A model generated the notes under the pieces. The model was not told the DNA's origin, ran no database searches, and saw only the letters and a program-made list of their open reading frames with translations. From positions 1 through 64,000 of the forward strand of contig NW_023366866.1 in assembly GCF_902167145.1 (NCBI RefSeq): a DNA stretch of 64,000 nt, given 5' to 3'. Position 1 is the first letter of the stretch. Each line of letters starts with the position of its first letter. Source of the stretch: Zea mays (Eukaryota; Streptophyta; Magnoliopsida; Poales; Poaceae). A program made the position numbers and the translations under genes. Of this stretch, positions 13,301 to 27,445 are shown piece by piece.

Positions 13301-16300
13301 AGATCACATTCTTGGATTTCTGGTGGAGACCATTTCTTGGTTAAAAACTCGTACGTGTTAGCCTTCGGTATTATTGAAAATGGTCGTTCATGGCTATTTT
13401 CGGCAAAATGGGGGTTGTGTGGCCATTGATCATCGACCAGAGGATCGTACACCTCACCCCACATATGTTTCCTTGCCATAGATCACATTCTTGGATTTCT
13501 GGTGGAGACCATTTCTTGGTCAAAAATCCATACGTGTTAGCCTTTGGTATTTTTGAAAATGGTCATTCATGGCTATTTTCGACAAAAATGGGGGTTGTGT
13601 GGCCATTGATCTTCGACCAGAGGCTCATACACCTCACTACACATATGTTTCCTTGCCATAGATCACATTCTTGGATTTATGGTGGAGATCATTTCTTGGT
13701 CAAAAATCCGTAGGTGTTAGCCTTCAGTGTCATTGAAAATGGTCGTTCATGGCTATTTTCGACAAAAATTAGGGTTGTGTGGCCATTGATCTTCGACCAG
13801 AGGCTCATACACCTCACCCCACATATGTTTCCTTGCCATAGATCACATTCTTGGATTTCTGGTGGAGACCATTTCTTGGTCAAAAATCCGTAGGTGTTAG
13901 CCTTCGGTATTATTGAAAATGGTCGTTCATGGCTATTTTCGACAAAAATGGGGGTTGTGTGGCCATTGATCATCGACCAGACACTCATACACCTCACCCC
14001 ACATATGTTTCCTTGCCATAGATCACATTCTTGGATTTCTGGTGGAGACCATTTCTTGGTCTAAAATCCGTAAGTGTTAGCCTCTAGTATTATTGAAAAT
14101 GGTCGCTCATGGCTATTTTCAAGGTCGCTCATGGCTATTTTCATAAAAAATGGGGGTTGTGTGGCCATTTATCATTGACTAGAGGCTCATAAACCTCACC
14201 CCACATATGTTTCCTTGCCATAGATTACATTCTTGTATTTCTGGTGGAAACCATTTCTTGGTTAAAAACTCGTACGTGTTAGCCTTCGGTATTATTGAAA
14301 ATGGTCATTCATGGCTATTTTCGGCAAAATGGGGGTTGTGTGGCCATTGATCGTCGACCAGAGGCTCATACACCTCACCCCACATATGTTTCCTTGTCGT
14401 AGATCACATTCTTGGATTTCTGGTGGAGACCATTTCTTGGTCAAAAATCCGTAGGTGTTAGCCTTCGATATTATTGAAAATGGTCGTTCATGGCTATTTT
14501 CGACAAAAATGGGGGTTGTGTGGCCATTGATCATCGACCAGAGGCTCATACACCTCACCCCACATATGTTTCCTTGCCATAGATCACATTCTTGGATTTC
14601 TGGTGGAGACCATTTCTTGGTCAAAAATCCGTAGGTGTTAGCCTTCGATATTATTGTAAATGGTCATTCATGGCTATTTTCGACAAAAATGGGGGTTGTG
14701 TGGCCATTGATCGTCGACTAGAGGCTCATACACCTCACCCCACATATGTTTCCTTGCCATAGATCACATTCTTGGATTTATGGTTGAGACCATTTCTTGG
14801 TCAAAAATCCGTAGGTGTTAGCCTTCGGTATTATTGAAAATGGTCGCTCATGGCTATTTTCATAAAAAATGGGGGTTGTGTGGCCATTGATCATCGACCA
14901 GATGCTCATACACCTCACCCCACATATGTTTCCTTGCCATAGATCACATTCTTGGATTTCTGGTGGAGACCATTTCTTGGTCTAAAATCCGTAGGTGTTA
15001 TCCTCTAGTATTATTGAAAATGGTCGCTCATGGCTATTTTCAAGGTCGCTCATGGCTATTTTCATAAAAAATGGGGGTTGTGTGGCCATTTATCATCGAC
15101 TAGAGGCTCATAAACCTCACCCCACATATGTTTCCTTGCCATAGATTACATTCTTGGATTTCTGGTGGAAACCATTTCTTGGTTAAAAACTCGAACGTGT
15201 TAGCCTTCGGTATTATTGAAAATGGTCATTCATGGCTATTTTCGGCAAAATGGGGGTTGTGTGGCCATTTATCATCAACCAGAGGCTCGTACACCTCACC
15301 CCACATATGTTTCCTTGCCATAGATCACATTCTTGGATTTCTGGTGGAGACCATTTCTTGGTCAAAAATCCGTAGGTGTTAGCCTTCGGTATTATTGTAA
15401 ATGGTCATTCATGGCTATTTTCGACAAAAATGGGGGTTGTGTGGCCATTGATCATCGACCAGACGCTCATACACCTCACCCCACATATGTTTCCTTGCCA
15501 TAGATCACATTCTTGGATTTTTGGTGGAGACCATTTCTTGGTCAAAAACTCGTACGTGTTAGCCTTCGGTATTATTGAAAATGGTCGTTCATGGCTATTT
15601 TCGGCAAAATGGGGGTTCTGTGGCCATTGATCATCGACCAGAGGCTCGTACACCTCACCCCACATATGTTTCCTTTCCATAGATCACATTTTTGGATTTC
15701 TGGTGGAGACCATTTCTTGGTCAAAAATCCGTAGGTGTTAGCCTTCGGTATTATTGTAAATGGTCATTCATGGCTATTTTCGACAAAAATGGGGGTTGTG
15801 TGGCCATTGATCATCGACCAGACGCTCATACACCTCACCCCACATATGTTTCCTTGCCATAGATCACATTCTTGGATTTCTGGTGGAGACCATTTCTTGG
15901 TCAAAAATCCGTAGGTGTTAGCCTTCGGTATTATTGAAAATGGTCGTTCATGGCTATTTTCGACAAAAATGGGGGTTGTGTGGCCATTGATCATTGACCA
16001 GAGGCTCATACACCTCACCCCACATATGTTTCCTTGCCATAGATCACATTCTTGGATTTCTGGTGGAGACCATTTCTTGGTCAAAAATCCGTAGGTGTTA
16101 GCCTTCGGTATTATTGAAAATTGTCGTTCATGGCTATTTTCGACAAAAATGGGGGTTGTGTGGCCATTGATCATCGTCCAGACGCTCATACACCTCACCC
16201 CACATATGTTTCCTTGCCATAGATCACATTCTTGGATTTCTGGTGGAGACCATTTCTTGGTCTAAAATCCATAGGTGTTTGCCTCTAGTATTATTGAAAA

Positions 16301-19300
16301 TGGTCGCTCATGGCTATTTTCAAGGTCGCTCATGGCTATTTTCATAAAAAATGGGGGTTGAGTGGCCATTTATCATCGACTAGAGGCTCATAATCCTCGC
16401 CCCACATATGTTTCCTTGCCATAGATCACATTCTTGGATTTCTGGTGGAGACCATTTCTTGGTTAAAAACTCGTACGTGTTAGCCTTCGGTATTATTGAA
16501 AATGGTCGTTCATGGCTATTTTCGGCAAAATGGGGGTTGTGTGACCATTCATTATCGACCAGAGGCTCGTACACCTCAACCCACATATGTTTCCTTGCCA
16601 TAGATCACATTCTTGGATTTCTGGTGGAGACCATTTCTTGGTCAAAAATCCGTACGTGTTAGCCTTTGGTATTTTTGAAAATGGTCATTCATGGCTATTT
16701 TCGACAAAAATGGGGGTTGTGTGGCCATTGATCTTCGACCAGAGGCTCATACACCTCACTACACATATGTTTCCTTGCCATAGATCACATTTTTGGATTT
16801 ATGGTGGAGACCATTTCTTGGTCAAAAATCCGTAGGTGTTAGCCTTCAGTGTCATTGAAAATGGTCGTTCATGGCTATTTTCGACAAAAATTAGGGTTGT
16901 GTGGCCATTGATCGTCGACCAGAGGCTCATACACCTCACCCCACATATGTTTCCTTGCCATAGATCACATTCTTGGATTTCTGGTGGAGACCATTTCTTG
17001 GTCAAAAATCCGTAGGTGTTAGCCTTCGGTATTATTGAAAATGGTCGTTCATGGCTATTTTCGACAAAAATGGGGGTTGTGTGGCCATTGATCATCGACC
17101 AGACGCTCATACACCTCACCCCACATATGTTTCCTTGCCATAGATCACATTCTTGGATTTCTGGTGAAGACCATTTCTTGTTCTAAAATCCGTAGGTGTT
17201 AGCCTCTAGTATTATTGAAAATGGTCGCTCATGGCTATTTTCAAGGTCGCTCATGGCTATTTTCATAAAAAATGGGGGTTGTGTGGCCATTTCTCATCGA
17301 CTAGAGGCTCATAAACCTCACCCCACATATGTTTCCTTGCCATAGATTACATTCTTGGATTTCTGGTGGAAACCATTTCTTGGTTAAAAACTCGTACGTG
17401 TTAGCCTTCGGTATTATTGAAAATGGTCATTCATGGCTATTTTCGGCAAAATGGGGGTTGTGTGGCCATTGATCATCAACCAGAGGCTCGTACACCTCAC
17501 CCCACATATATTTCCTTGCCATAGATCACATTCTTGGATTTCTAGTGGAGACCATTTCTTGGTTAAAAATCCGTACGTGTTAGCCTTTGGTATTTTTGAA
17601 AATGGTCATTCATGGCTATTTTCGACAAAAATGGGGGTTGTGTGGCCATTGATCATCGACTAGAGGCTCATACACCTCACCCCACATATGTTTCCTTGCC
17701 ATAGATCACATTCTTGGATTTCTGGTGCAGACATTTCTTGGTCAAAAATCCGTAGGTGTTAGCCTTCGGTATTAATGAAAATGGTCGTTCATGGCTATTT
17801 TCGACAAAAATGGGGGTTGTGTGGCCATTGATCATCGACCAGACGCTCATACACCTCACCCTACATATGTTTCCTTGCCATAGATCACATTCTTGGATTT
17901 CTGGTGGAGACCATTTCTTGGTCTAAAATCCGTAGGTGTTAGCCTCTAGTATTATTGAAAATGGTCGCTCATGGCTATTTTCAAGGTCGCTCATGGCTAT
18001 TTTCATAAAAATGGGGGTTGTGTGGCCATTTATAATCGACTAGAGGCTCATAAACCTCACCCCACATATGTTTCCTTGCCATAGATTACATTCTTGGATT
18101 TCTGGTGGAAACCATTTCTTGGTTAAAAACTCGTACGTGTTAGCCTTCGGTATTATTGAAAATGGTCATTCATGGCTATTTTCGGCAAAATGGGGGTTGT
18201 GTGGCCATTGATCGTCGACCAGAGGCTCATACACCTCACCCCACATATGTTTCCTTGTTGTAGATCACATTCTTGGATTTCTGGTGGAGACCATTTCTTG
18301 GTCAAAAAACCGTAGGTGTTAGCCTTCGATATTATTGAAAATGGTCGTTCATGGCTATTTTCGACAAAAATGGGGGTTGTGTGGCCATTGATCATCGACC
18401 AGAGGCTCATACACCTCACCCCACATATGTTTCCTTGCCATAGATCACATTTTTGGATTTCTGGTGGAGACCATTTCTTGGTCAAAAACTCGTACGTGTT
18501 AGCCTTCGGTATTATTGAAAATGGTCGTTCATGGCTATTTTCGGCAAAATGGGGGTTCTGTGGCCATTGATCATCGACCAGAGGCTCGTACACCTCACCC
18601 CACATATGTTTCCTTGCCATAGATCACATTCTTGGATTTCTGGTGGAGACCATTTCTTGGTCAAAAATCCGTAGGTGTTAGCCTTCGGTATTATTGAAAA
18701 TGGTCGTTCATGGCTATTTTCGGCAAAATGGGGGTTCTGTGGCCATTGATCAACGACCAGAGGCTCGTACACCTCACCCCACATATGTTTCCTTGCCATA
18801 GATCACATTCTTGGATTTCTGGTGGAGACCATTTCTTGGTCAAAAATCCGTAGGTGTTAGCCTTCGGTATTATTGAAAATGGTCGTTCATGGCTATTTTC
18901 GACAAAAATGGGGGTTGTGTGGCCATTGATCATCGACCAGAGGCTCATACACCTCACCCCACATATGTTTCCTCGCCATAGATCACATTCTTGGATTTCT
19001 GGTGGAGACCATTTCTTGGTCAAAAATCCGTAGGTCTTAGCCTCTAATATTATTGAAAATGGTCGCTCATGGTTATTTTCCGCAAAATGGGGGTTCTGTG
19101 GCCATTGATCGTCGACCAGAGGCTCATACACCTCACCCCACATATGTTTCCTTGTCGTAGATCACATTCTTGGATTTCTGGTGGAGACCATTTCTTGGTC
19201 AAAAATCCGTAGGTGTTAGCCTTCGATATTATTGAAAATGGTCGTTCATGGCTATTTTCGACAAAAATGGGGGTTGTGTGGCCATTGATCATCGACCAGA

Positions 19301-19799
19301 GGCTCATACACCTCACCCCACATATGTTTCCTTGCCATAGATCACATTCTAGGATTTCTGGTGGAGACCATTTCTTGGTCAAAAATCTGTAGGTGTTAGC
19401 CTTCGGTATTATTGAAAATGGTCGTTCATGGCTATTTTCGACAAAAATGGGGGTTGTGTGGCCATTGATCATCGACCAGACGCTCATACACCTCACCCCA
19501 CATATGTTTCCTTGCCATAGATCACATTCTTGGATTTCTGGTGGGGACCATTTCTTGGTCTAAAATCCGTAGGTGTTAGCCTCTAGTATTATTGAAAATG
19601 GTCGCTCATGGCTATTTTCAAGGTCGCTCATGGCTATTTTCATAAAAAATGGGGGTTGTGTGGCCATTTTCATCGACTAGAGGTTCATAAACCTCACCCC
19701 ACATATGTTTCCTTGTCATAGATCACATTCTTGGATTTCTGGTGGAGACCATTTCTTGGTCAAAAATCCGTACGTGTTAGCCTTTGGTATTTTTGAAAA

Positions 19800-19830
19800 T
19801 GGTCGTTCATGGCTTGGTCGATGATCAATG
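19800..19830. other. satellite orientation breakpoint A/B
   Basis: Minus-orientation sequence runs through GTCGTTCATGGCT (to 19814) and passes directly to plus-orientation TGGTCGATGATCAATGG. No microhomology is evident at the join. The exact reverse complement of the joined sequence is found at about 45245-45275, so both were derived from one event and later copied as part of a larger inverted duplication. Confidence 0.9.
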
Positions 19831-20160
19831 GCCACACAACCCCCATTTTTTATGAAAATAGCCATGAGCGACCATTTTCAATAATACTAGAGGCTAAGAC
19901 CTACGGATTTTTGACCAAGAAATGGTCTCCACCAGAAATCCAAGAATGTGATCTATGGCAAGGAAACATTTGTGGGGTGAGGTGTATGAGCCTCTCGTCG
20001 ATGATCAATGGCCACACAACCCCCATTTTTGTCGAAAATAGCCATGAATGACCATTTACAATAATACCGAAGGCTAACACCTACGGATTTTTGACCAAGA
20101 AATGGTCTCCACCAGAAATCCAAGAATGTGATCTATGGCAAGGAAACATATGTGGGGTGA

Positions 20161-20340
20161 GGTGTATGAGCCTATGGTCGATGATCAATGGCCACACAAC
20201 CCCCATTTTTGTCGAAAATAGCCATGAACGACCATTTTCAATAATATCGAAGGCTAACACCTACGGATTTTTGACCAAGAAATGGTCTCCACCAGAAATC
20301 CAAGAATGTGATCTACGACAAGGAAACATATGTGGGGTGA
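20161..20340 (+). repeat. representative 180-bp knob monomer
   Basis: This is one complete repeat unit, from GGTGTATGAG to just before the next GGTGTATGAG at 20341, exactly 180 bp. Landmarks in order are GGCCACACAACCCCCATTTT, GAAAATAGCCATGAACGACC, ATTTTCAATAATATCGAAGG, GGATTTTTGACCAAGAAATG, CCACCAGAAATCCAAGAATG and AAGGAAACATATGTGGGGTG. It contains the small palindromes ACATATGT and TGATCA (or a GTCGAC site in variants). It is offered as a reference for comparing the rest of the array. Confidence 0.9.
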
Positions 20341-23300
20341 GGTGTATGAGCCTCTGGTCGACGATCAATGGCCACACAACCCCCATTTTGCCGAAAATAG
20401 CCATGAATGACCATTTTCAATAATACCGAAGGCTAACACGTACGAGTTTTTAACCAAGAAATGGTTTCCACCAGAAATCCAAGAATGTAATCTATGGCAA
20501 GGAAACATATGTGGGGTGAGGTTTATGAGCCTCTAGTCGATGATAAATGGCCACACAACCCCCATTTTTATGAAAATAGCCATGAGCGACCTTGAAAATA
20601 GCCATGAGCGACCATTTTCAATAATACTAGAGGCTAACACCTACGGATTTTAGACCAAGAAATGGTTTCCACCAGAAATCCAAGAATGTGATCTATGGCA
20701 AGGAAACATATGTGGGGTGAGGTGTATGAGCGTCTGGTCGATGATCAATGGCCACACAACCCCCATTTTTGTCGAAAATAGCCATGAACGACCATTTTCA
20801 ATAATACCGAAGGCTAACACCTACGGATTTTTGACCAAGAAATGGTCTCCACCAGAAATCCAAGAATGTGATCTATGGCAAGGAAACATATGTGGGGTGA
20901 GATTTATGAGCCTCTAGTCGATGATAAATGGCCACACAACCCCCATTTTTTATGAAAATAGCCATGAGCGACCATTTTCAATAATATTAGAGGCTAAGAC
21001 CTACGGATTTTTGACCAAGAAATGGTCTCCACCAGAAATCCAAGAATGTGATCTATGGCAAGGAAACATATGTGGGGTGAGGTGTATGAGCCTCTGGTCG
21101 ATGATCAATGGCCACACAACCCCCATTTTTGTCGAAAATAGCCATGAACGACCATTTTCAATAATATCGAAGGCTAACACCTACGGATTTTTGACCAAGA
21201 AATGGTCTCCACCAGAAATCCAAGAATGTGATCTATGGCAAGGAAACATATGTGGGGTGAGGTGTACGAGCCTCTGGTCGATGATCAATGGCCACACAAC
21301 CCCCAATTTTTATGAAAATAGCCATGAGAGACCATTTTCAATAATACTAGAGGCTAAGACCTACGGATTTTTGACCAAGAAATGGTCTCCACCAGAAATC
21401 CAAGAATGTGATCTATGGCAAGGAAACATATGTGGGGTGAGGTGTATGAGCCTCTGGTCGATGATCAATGGCCACACAACCCCCATTTTTGTCGAAAATA
21501 GCCATGAATGACCATTTACAATAATACCGAAGGCTAACACGTACGGATTTTTGACCAAGAAATGGTCTCCACCAGAAATCCAAGAATGTGATCTATGGCA
21601 AGGAAACATATGTGGGGTGAGGTGTATGAGCCTCTAGTCGATGATCAATGGCCACACAACCCCCATTTTTGTCGAAAATAGCCATGAATGACCATTTTCA
21701 AAAATACCAAAGGCTAACACGTACGGATTTTTGACCAAGAAATGGTCTCCACCAGAAATCCAAGAATGTGATCTATGGCAAGGAAACATATGTGGGGTGA
21801 GGTGTATGAGCCTCTGGTCGATGATCAATTGCCACACAACCCCCATTTTGTCGAAAATAGCCATGAACGACCATTTTCAATAATACCGAAGGCTAACACC
21901 TACAAATTTTTGACCAAGAAATGGTCTCCACCAGAAATCCAAGAATGTGATCTACGACAAGGAAACATATGTGGGGTGAGGTGTATGAGCCTCTGGTCGA
22001 CGATCAATGGCCACACAACCCCCATTTTGCCGAAAATAGCCATGAATGACCATTTTCAATAATACCGAAGGCTAACACGTACGAGTTTTTAACCAAGAAA
22101 TGGTTTCCACCAGAAATCCAAGAATGTAATCTATGGCAAGGAAACATATGTGGGGTGAGGTCTATGAGCCTCTAGTCGATGATAAATGGCCACACAACCC
22201 CCATTTTTTATGAAAATAGCCATGAGCGACCTTGAAAATAGCCATGAGCGACCATTTTCAATAATACTAGAGGCTAACACCTACGGATTTTAGACCAAGA
22301 AATGGTCTCCACCAGAAATCCTAGAATGTGATCTATTGCAAGGAAACATATGGGGGGTGAGGTGGACGAGCCTCTGGTCGATGATCAATGGCCACACAAC
22401 CCCCATTTTTGTCGAAAATAGCCATGAACGATCATTTACAATAATACCGAAGGCTAACACCTACGGATTTTTGACCAAGAAATGGTCTCCAATAGAAATC
22501 CAAGAATGTGATCTATGGCAAGGAAACATATGTGGGGTGAGGTTTATGAGCCTCTAGTCAATGATAAATGGCCACACAACCCCCATTTTTTATGAAAATA
22601 GCCATGAGCGACCTTGAAAATAGCCATGAGCGACCATTTTCAATAATACTAGAGGCTAACACCTACGGATTTTAGACCAAGAAATGGTCTCCACCAGAAA
22701 TCCAAGAATGTGATCTATGGCAAGGAAACATATGTGGGGTGAGGTGTATGAGCGTCTGGTCGATGATCAATGGCCACACAACCCCCATTTTTGTCGAAAA
22801 TAGCCATGAACGACCATTTTCAATAATACCGAAGGCTAACACCTACGGATTTTTGACCAAGAAATGGTCTCCACCAGAAATCCAAGAATGTGATCTATGG
22901 CAATGAAACATATGTGGGGTGAGGTGTATGAGCCTCTGGTCGATGATCATTGGCCACACAACCCCCATTTTTGTCGAAAAAAGCCATGAACGACCATTTT
23001 CAATAATATCGAAGGCTAACACCTACGGATTTTTGACCAAGAAATGGTCTCCACCAGAAATCCAAGAATGTGATCTACGACAAGGAAACATATGTGGGGT
23101 GAGGTGTATGAGCCTCTGGTCGACGATCAATGGCCACACAACCCCCATTTTGCCGAAAATAGCCATGAATGACCATTTTCAATAATATCGAAGGCTAACA
23201 CCTACGGATTTTTGACCAAGAAATGGTCTCCACCAGAAATCCAAGAATGTGATCTACGACAAGGAAACATATGTGGGGTGAGGTGTATGAGCCTCTGGTC

Positions 23301-24439
23301 GACGATCAATGGCCACACAACCCCCATTTTGCCGAAAATAGCCATGAATGACCATTTTCAATAATACCGAAGGCTAACACGTACGAGTTTTTAACCATGA
23401 AATGGTTTCCACCAGAAATCCAAGAATGTAATCTATGGCAAGGAAACATATGTGGGGTGAGGTGTATGAGCCTCTAGTCGATGATAAATGGCCACACAAC
23501 CCCCATTTTTTATGAAAATAGCCATGAGCGACCTTGAAAATAGCCATGAGCGACCATTTTCAATAATACTAGAGGCTAACACCTACGGATTTTGGAACAA
23601 GAAAAGGTCTCCACCAGAAATCCAAGAATGTGATCTATGGCAAGGAAACATATGTGGGGTGAGGTGTATGAGCGTCTGGTCGATGATCAATGGCCACACA
23701 ACCCCCATTTTTGTCGAAAATAGCCATGAACGACCATTTTCAATAATACCGAAGGCTAACACCTACGGATTTTTGACCAAGAAATGGTCTCCACCAGAAA
23801 TCCAAGAATGTGATCTATGGCAAGGAAACATATGTGGGGTGAGGTGTATGAGCCTCTAGTCGATGATCAATGGCCACACAACCCCCATTTTTGTCGAAAA
23901 TAGCCATGAATGACCATTTTCAAAAATACCAAAGGCTAACACGTACGGATTTTTGACCAAGAAATGGTCTCCACCAGAAATCCAAGAATGTGATCTATGG
24001 CAAGGAAACATATGTGGGGTGAGGTGTATGAGCCTCAGGTCGATGATCAATGGACACACAACCCCCATTTTTGTCGAAAATAGCCATGAATGACCATTTT
24101 CAATAATACCGAAGGCTAACACGTATGAGTTTTTAACCAAGAAATGGTTTCCACCAGAAATCCAAGAATGTAATCTATGGCAAGGAAACATATGTGGGGT
24201 GAGGTGTATGAGCCTCTGGTCTATGATCAATGGCCACACAGCCCCCATTTTTTATGAAAATAGCCATGAGCGACCATTTTCAATAATACTAGAGGCTAAG
24301 ACCTACGGATTTTTAACCAAGAAATGGTCTCCACCAGAAATCCAAGAATGTGATCTACGACAAGGAAACATATGTGGGGTGAGGTGTATGAGCGTCTGGT
24401 CGACGATCAATGGCCACACAACCCCCATTTTTGTCGAAA

Positions 24440-24600
24440 ATAGCCATGAACGACCATTTTCAATAATACCAAAGGCTAACACCTACGGATTTTTGACCAA
24501 GAAATGGTCGGGGTGAGGTTTACGAGCCTCTGGTCGATGATCAATGGCCACACAACCCCCATTTTTTATGAAAATAGCCATGAGCGACCTTGAAAATAGC
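24440..24600 (+). repeat. shortened monomer with ~46-bp deletion
   Basis: At 24509/24510 the sequence passes from AAGAAATGGTC straight to GGGGTGAGG. The ~46 bp that normally separate these landmarks, including CCACCAGAAATCC and ATCTATGGCAAGG, are missing. This monomer breaks the 180-bp phase. I did not find the same junction in the mirrored part of block C, so the deletion appears specific to the left arm. Confidence 0.75.
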
Positions 24601-25799
24601 CATGAGCGACCATTTTCAATCATACTAGAGGCTAACACCTACGGATTTTAGACCAAGAAATGGTTTCCACCAGAAATCCAAGAATGTGATCTATGGCAAG
24701 CAAACATATGTGGGGTGAGGTGTATGAGCCTCTGGTCGACGATCAATGGCCACACAACCCCCATTTTGCTGAAAATAGCCATGAATGACCATTTTCAATA
24801 ATACCGAAGGCTAACACCTACGGATTTTTGACCAAGAAATGGTCTCCACCAGAAATCCAAGAATGTGATCTATGGCAAGGAAACATATGTGGGGTGAGGT
24901 GTATGAGCCTCTGGTCGACGACCAATGGCCACACAACCCTAATTTTTGTCGAAAATAGCCATGAACGACCATTTTCAATGACACTGAAGGCTAACACCTA
25001 CGGATTTTTGACCAAGAAATGGTCTCCACCATAAATCCAAGAATGTGATCTATGGCAAGGAAACATATGTGTAGTGAGGTGTATGAGCCTCTGGTCGAAG
25101 ATCAATGGCCACACAACCCCCATTTTTGTCGAAAATAGCCATGAATGACCATTTTCAAAAATACCAAAGGCTAACACATTCGGATTTTTGCCCAAGAAAT
25201 GGTCTCCACCAGAAATCCAAGAATGTGATCTATGGCAAGGAACCATATGTGGGGTGAGGTGTATGAGCCTCTGGTCGATGATCAATTGCCACACAACCCC
25301 CATTTTGTCGAAAATAGCCATGAACGACCATTTTCAATAATACCGAAGGCTAACACCTACGGATTTTTGACCAAGAAATGGTCTCCACCATAAATCCAAG
25401 AATGTGATCTATGGCAAGGAAACATATGTGTAGTGAGGTGTATGAGCGTCTGGTCGATGATCAATGGCCACACAACCCCCATTTTTGTCGAAAATAGCCA
25501 TGAACGACCATTTTCAATAATACCGAAGGCTAACACCTACGGATTTTTGACCAAGAAATGGTCTCCACCAGAAATCCAAGAATGTGATCTATGGCAAGGA
25601 AACATATGTGGGGTGAGGTGTATGAGCCTCTGGTCGATGATCAATGGCCACACAACCCCCATTTTTGTCGAAAATAGCCATGAACGACTATTTTCAATAA
25701 TATCGAAGGCTAACACCTACGGATTTTTGACCAAGAAATGGTCTCCACCAGAAATCCAAGAATGTGATCTACGACAAGGAAACATATGTGGGGTGAGGT

Positions 25800-25880
25800 G
25801 TATGAGCCTCTGGTCGATGATCAATGGTCACACAACCTCCATTTTCAATCATACCGAAGGGTAACACGTACGGATTTTTG
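25800..25880 (+). repeat. shortened monomer with ~29-bp deletion between CCATTTT repeats
   Basis: At 25839-25845 one CCATTTT replaces the two CCATTTT motifs that flank GTCGAAAATAGCCATGAACGA in ordinary monomers. A deletion between short direct repeats explains it. The monomer also carries several private changes (GGTCACACAACCTCC, AATCATACCGAAGGG). It lies just inside the point where arm symmetry is lost (about 25.7 kb). Confidence 0.7.
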
Positions 25881-27414
25881 ACCAAGAAATGGTCTCCACC
25901 AGAAATCCAAGAATGCGATCTATGGCAAGGAAACATATGTGGGGTGAGGTGTATGAGCGTCTGGTCGATGATCAATGGCCACACAACCCCCATTTTTGTC
26001 GAAAATAGCCATGAACGACCATTTTCAATAATACCGAAGGCTAACACCTACGGATTTTTTACCAAGAAATGGTCTCCACCAGAAATCCAAGAATGTGATC
26101 TACGACAAGGAAACATATGTGGGGTGAGGTGTATGAGCCTCTGGTCGACGATCAATGGCCACACAACCCCCATTTTGCCGAAAATAGCCATGAACGACCA
26201 TTTTCAATAATACCGAAGGCTAACACCTACGAATTTTTGACCAAGAAATCGTCTCCACCAGAAATCCAAGAATGTGATCTATGGCAAGGAAACATATGTG
26301 GGGTGAGGTGTATAAGCCTCTAGTCGATGATCAATGGCCACACAACCCCCATTTTTGTCGAAAATAGCCATTAATGACCATTTTCAAAAATACCAAAGGC
26401 TAACACGTACAGATTTTTGACCAAGAAATGGTCTCCACCAGAAATCCAAGAATGTGATCTATGGCAAGGAAACATATGTGGGGTGAGGTGTATGAGCGTC
26501 TGGTCGATGATCAATGGCCACACAACCCCCATTTTTGTCGAAAATAGCCATGAACGACCATTTTCAATAATATCGAAGGCTAACACCTACGGATTTTTGA
26601 CCAAGAAATGGTCTCCACCAGAAATCCAAGAATGTGATCTACGACAAGGAAACATATGTGGGGTGAGGTGTATGAGCCTCTGGTCGACGATCAATGGCCA
26701 CACAACCCCCATTTTGCCGAAAATAGCCATGAATGACCATTTTCAATAATACCGAAGGCTAACACGTACGAGTTTTTAACCAAGAAATGGTTTCCACCAG
26801 AAATCCAAGAATGTGATCTATGGCAAGGAAACATATGTGGGGTGAGGTGTATGAGCCTCTGGTCGATGATCAATGGCCACACAACCCTAATTTTTGTCGA
26901 AAATAGCCATGAACGACCATTTTCAATAATACTAGAGGCTAACACCTACGGATTTTAGACCAAGAAATGGTCTCCACCAGAAATCCAAGAATGTGATCTA
27001 TGGCAAGGAAACATATGTGGGGTGAGGTGTATGAGCGTCTGGTCGATGATCAATGGCCACACAACCCCCATTTTTGTCGAAAATAGCCATGAACGACCAT
27101 TTTCAATAATACCGAAGGCTAACACCTACGGATTTTTGACCAAGAAATGGTCTCCACCAGAAATCCAAGAATGTGATCTATGGCAAGGAAACATATGTGG
27201 GTGAGGTGTATGAGCCTCTGGTCGATGATCAATGGCCACACAACCCCCATTTTTGTCGAAAATAGCCATGATCGACCATTTTCAATAATATCGAAGGCTA
27301 ACACCTACGGATTTTTGACCAAGAAATGGTCTCCACCAGAAATCCAAGAATGTGATCTACGACAAGGAAACATATGTGGGGTGAGCTGTATGAGCCTCTG
27401 GTCGACGATCAATG

Positions 27415-27445
27415 GCCACACAACCCCCAGTTAGCCTTCGATATT
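27415..27445. other. satellite orientation breakpoint B/C
   Basis: Plus-orientation CACAACCCCCA ends at 27429 and minus-orientation GTTAGCCTTCGATATT begins at 27430. The two flanks form a local inverted repeat: CAACCCCCA ending at 27429 pairs with TGGGGGTTG from 27483, leaving a 53-nt loop. The similarity continues for well over 100 bp because both sides are knob monomers. This junction has no counterpart elsewhere in the window and lies in the non-mirrored centre of the palindrome. Confidence 0.88.

Larger units (their letters stand above)
1..19814 (-). repeat. knob180 satellite array, block A (minus orientation)
   Basis: The block is uninterrupted tandem monomers of about 180 bp, each carrying the same landmarks, for example GGCCATTGATCATCGACC, CCCCACATATGTTTCCTTG and GGAGACCATTTCTTGGTC. 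Neighbouring monomers differ at a few percent of sites. I recognise the monomer as the 180-bp knob satellite of maize; this rests on memory of the family, not on a search. The strand given is relative to the family reading that begins GGCCACACAACCCCCATTTT. Most monomers are 179-181 bp, and a 202-bp form recurs. No gene or other element interrupts the block. Open frames cross monomers on both strands because 180 is divisible by 3; they have no coding support. Confidence 0.93.
19815..27429 (+). repeat. knob180 satellite array, block B (plus orientation)
   Basis: The satellite is the same as in block A but reversed from the junction at 19814/19815 onward. It starts mid-monomer (TGGTCGATGATCAATGGCC) and runs to 27429, where it stops after CACAACCCCCA and the orientation flips back. 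From 19815 to about 25.7 kb its monomer order and private variants mirror 45260 back to 40283, and then 28245 back to about 28.0 kb. Shared variants include CTCGTCG near 20.0 kb, CAATTGCC near 25.3 kb and GACTATTTTC near 25.69 kb. It contains two clearly shortened monomers (24.51 and 25.84 kb). No gene is seen. Confidence 0.92.

Noticed and set aside
1..27429. CRISPR-like or phage repeat interpretation of the regular repeats
   Set aside because: The units are contiguous 180-bp satellites without unique spacers, and the retroelement is a plant type.
19815..27429. A simple inversion of block B as the only event
   Set aside because: A single inversion would not create a second identical junction at 45260/45261 with mirrored flanking variants; an inverted duplication explains both.
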